Origin: an uncultured Clostridia bacterium
GTDB taxonomy: Bacteria; Bacillota; Clostridia; Lachnospirales; Lachnospiraceae
Direction: 5' to 3'
DNA: 7,702 nucleotides
NCBI GenBank assembly: GCA_946614685.1
Contig: CAMOHF010000044.1
Coordinates: forward strand, 1-7,702
Each line of letters opens with the position of its first letter. Within the stretch, counting starts at the first letter, position 1. The notes beneath the pieces were generated by a model that worked only from the letters and a program-made list of their open reading frames with translations, did not search any database and was not told the DNA's origin. The position numbers were made by a program, and so were the translations under genes. Shown here piece after piece: positions 6,211-7,702 of this stretch.

Positions 6211-7605
6211 ATGGGTAGAAATTCAAAGTGGGATCGTAATTTTGTGAAGCTTGGCATCACTCTCACGCTCTCTGTCTGCGTTTGCATGATTTTTTATGAG
6301 ATCCTTAAGGCGAGACACGATATATTTGCCTACATGGGCAAGATCTTCTCGGCGCTTACGCCGATTGTGATCGGTATCGTGATCGCTTTTTTGTTGAATC
6401 CCATTATGATCTATATCAGACGGGGGATCGCATTTCTGGTCTGTAAGATCAAAAAGACCAAATCCGAGGATTACTACGATGCGGTGTACAAACACACCAA
6501 ACTGCCCGCGCTGGTTCTTACGATCGCCATCTTCATCGGTATTCTGACCGGATTCTTATACCTGATCATCCCGAAGATCTACGAGAGTCTTACGGACCTC
6601 GTGGCGTCCATGCCGACCTATCTGAACCGATTGCAGCGATGGGTGGACAAGATGTTCGCAAAGAACGAACGCCTCGAAGGTCAGCTCCAGAATGTCATCC
6701 ACTATCTTGAGACGGATGTTTTCGAGATCTTCAAGAACCAGGTGATGCCGAATCTTGATACCATTGCACTAAAGATCTCATCAGGGGTGCTGCTCGGTGT
6801 GAAGATGATCATGAACACCTTCATCGGAATCATCGTGACGGTATACCTTTTATACAGCAAGGAAAAGCTCCTTGCACAGGGAAGGAAGATGATCTACTTC
6901 ATCTTCTCGAGAAAGACCGGCAACAAACTGATGCGTGCCTTCGGATACGCCAATCAGGTCTTCGGCGGCTTCATCAACGGCAAGATCCTCGATTCCATCA
7001 TCATCGGTATCCTGTGCTTTGCCCTGACATCCGCCATCGGTATGAAGTATGCGGTTTTGTGCAGCGTGATCGTCGGCGTGACGAACGTCATTCCCTTCTT
7101 CGGTCCGTTTATCGGTGCGGTGCCGGGCGCACTGCTTGCCTTGATGGACGACCCCGTGATGTTCGTGGTCTTTATCATACTGATCATTTTCCTGCAGCAG
7201 TTTGACGGCAATATCTTAGGACCGTTGATCCTCGGAGATGCCACGGGACTTTCCAGTCTCTGGGTGCTGATCGCCATTTTAGTCGGCGGAGGACTCTTCG
7301 GTTTCGGCGGTATGGTCCTCGGCGTGCCCGTCTTTGCCTGTGTTTATGCCTTTATCGCAATTCAGCTGCGTGACGGACTGCGCAAGAAAAACCTTTCATC
7401 CAAAACTGAAGATTATATCGGTCTGATCGGCTTTGACGAAGAGACGGACGAACCGATCTACCGCGAAAAGCATGCCAAGAGAAAGTCCCTGCGCCAGCGC
7501 AAGAGACGTCGCGTGCTTTACGACAGATTTCATCACCATAAAAAAGAACAAACAAAAAAAACACTGCCCGAAGAAGACTCGGACACACCGAAAGACAGAG
7601 ATTAG
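6211..7605 (+). CDS. AI-2E family transporter (PerM/YdiK/TqsA-like membrane protein)
   Basis: A 464-residue polytopic inner-membrane protein of the AI-2E transporter family. Members are proposed exporters of small molecules or ions, including TqsA for autoinducer-2 and some Na+/H+ antiporters, so the substrate here cannot be named. Predicted membrane helices lie at about 14-30, 45-68, 99-121, 190-215, 256-277, 279-312 (probably two), 315-330 and 348-388 (probably two), with a soluble stretch at ~122-188 between the third and fourth. Family signatures are clear: TNVIPFFGPFIGAVPG (291-306), QQFDGNILGP (329-338), and the Gly-rich GGGLFGFGGMVLGVP (359-373). The last ~75 residues (388-464) form a hydrophilic, very basic tail (RKSLRQRKRRR at 424-434, then HHHKK) that is longer than the short ends usual for the family. 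The start at 6211 is supported by AGGAG and a strong promoter. Its stop codon TAG lies inside the ribosome binding site of the next gene, so the two are probably one transcript. Confidence 0.94.
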   Translation: MGRNSKWDRNFVKLGITLTLSVCVCMIFYEILKARHDIFAYMGKIFSALTPIVIGIVIAFLLNPIMIYIRRGIAFLVCKIKKTKSEDYYDAVYKHTKLPALVLTIAIFIGILTGFLYLIIPKIYESLTDLVASMPTYLNRLQRWVDKMFAKNERLEGQLQNVIHYLETDVFEIFKNQVMPNLDTIALKISSGVLLGVKMIMNTFIGIIVTVYLLYSKEKLLAQGRKMIYFIFSRKTGNKLMRAFGYANQVFGGFINGKILDSIIIGILCFALTSAIGMKYAVLCSVIVGVTNVIPFFGPFIGAVPGALLALMDDPVMFVVFIILIIFLQQFDGNILGPLILGDATGLSSLWVLIAILVGGGLFGFGGMVLGVPVFACVYAFIAIQLRDGLRKKNLSSKTEDYIGLIGFDEETDEPIYREKHAKRKSLRQRKRRRVLYDRFHHHKKEQTKKTLPEEDSDTPKDRD

Positions 7606-7609
7606 GAGG
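7604..7609 (+). promoter_or_regulatory. Ribosome binding site of the downstream partial gene
   Basis: A perfect AGGAGG lies 7 bases before the ATG at 7617 and shares two bases with the TAG stop of the preceding gene (7603-7605). Ribosomes ending on the transporter gene would finish on this site, which suggests coupled translation. Confidence 0.8.
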
Positions 7610-7616
7610 CGATCTT

Positions 7617-7702
7617 ATGGCAAAAGGAAGCTATGATACAGAGCGCATGCTCGCTTGGATGGGATACTTCTCAAATCTGATGAATGTCAGCCCCGAGAAG
7701 AT
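7617..7702 (+). CDS. Unrecognised gene, 5' end only (runs off the window)
   Basis: The frame starts with ATG at 7617 after a perfect AGGAGG site and stays open to the window end, giving 28 full codons. The visible protein begins MAKGSYDTERMLAWMGYFSN and continues with LMNVSPEK. It is mildly hydrophobic with aromatic residues and no signal peptide or clear membrane helix in view. I do not recognise the family from this fragment. Its start lies 11 bases after the AI-2E family gene, so it is very likely the second gene of that operon. Confidence 0.75.
   Translation, partial: MAKGSYDTERMLAWMGYFSNLMNVSPEK

Overview
The window looks like a typical chromosomal stretch from a Gram-positive clostridial bacterium, most likely a Lachnospiraceae-type member of the Bacillota. 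This is inferred from strong AGGAGG-type ribosome binding sites, SigA-like TTGACA/TATAAT promoters, roughly balanced base composition by eye, and the gene families present. Coding density is very high. The only non-coding stretch of note is about 130 bases (6079-6210). I see no RNA genes, insertion sequences, CRISPR repeats or prophage genes.

Left block, + strand, 1-4818: four closely packed genes that probably form one operon whose promoter lies upstream of the window. (1) The 3' part of a fusion protein, an alpha/beta-hydrolase tail joined to a TcmP/LCMT-type methyltransferase domain whose SAM-binding motif is altered. (2) A NatA-type ABC ATPase, 28 bases downstream. (3) An ABC-2/NatB-type permease fused to a complete CPBP (CAAX-processing-like) intramembrane protease, starting in a 4-base ATGA overlap with the ATPase. 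(4) A membrane-anchored GH25 lysozyme-like muramidase whose start overlaps the end of the permease gene. Genes 2 and 3 make a full exporter (ATPase plus permease). The attached protease and the following wall hydrolase suggest a cell-envelope role, such as export or processing of a peptide or envelope remodelling, but no substrate is encoded in view.

Middle, - strand, 4822-6078: an AAA ATPase of the AAA_14/DUF4143 family, convergent with the muramidase gene (3 bases between stop codons). Its ATPase motifs are intact, but its C-terminal nuclease-like part has lost the usual acidic/basic signature.

Right block, + strand, 6211-7702: an AI-2E family (PerM/YdiK/TqsA-like) membrane protein, followed after 11 bases by the start of an unrecognised gene that runs off the window. 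Between the ATPase and this gene are two back-to-back promoters whose -35 boxes are only 8 bases apart, the clearest regulatory structure in the window.

I do not see a clearly novel system. The best candidates for a second look are the four-gene envelope operon with two fusion proteins, the degenerate methyltransferase motif, the degenerate DUF4143 tail and the compact divergent promoter.
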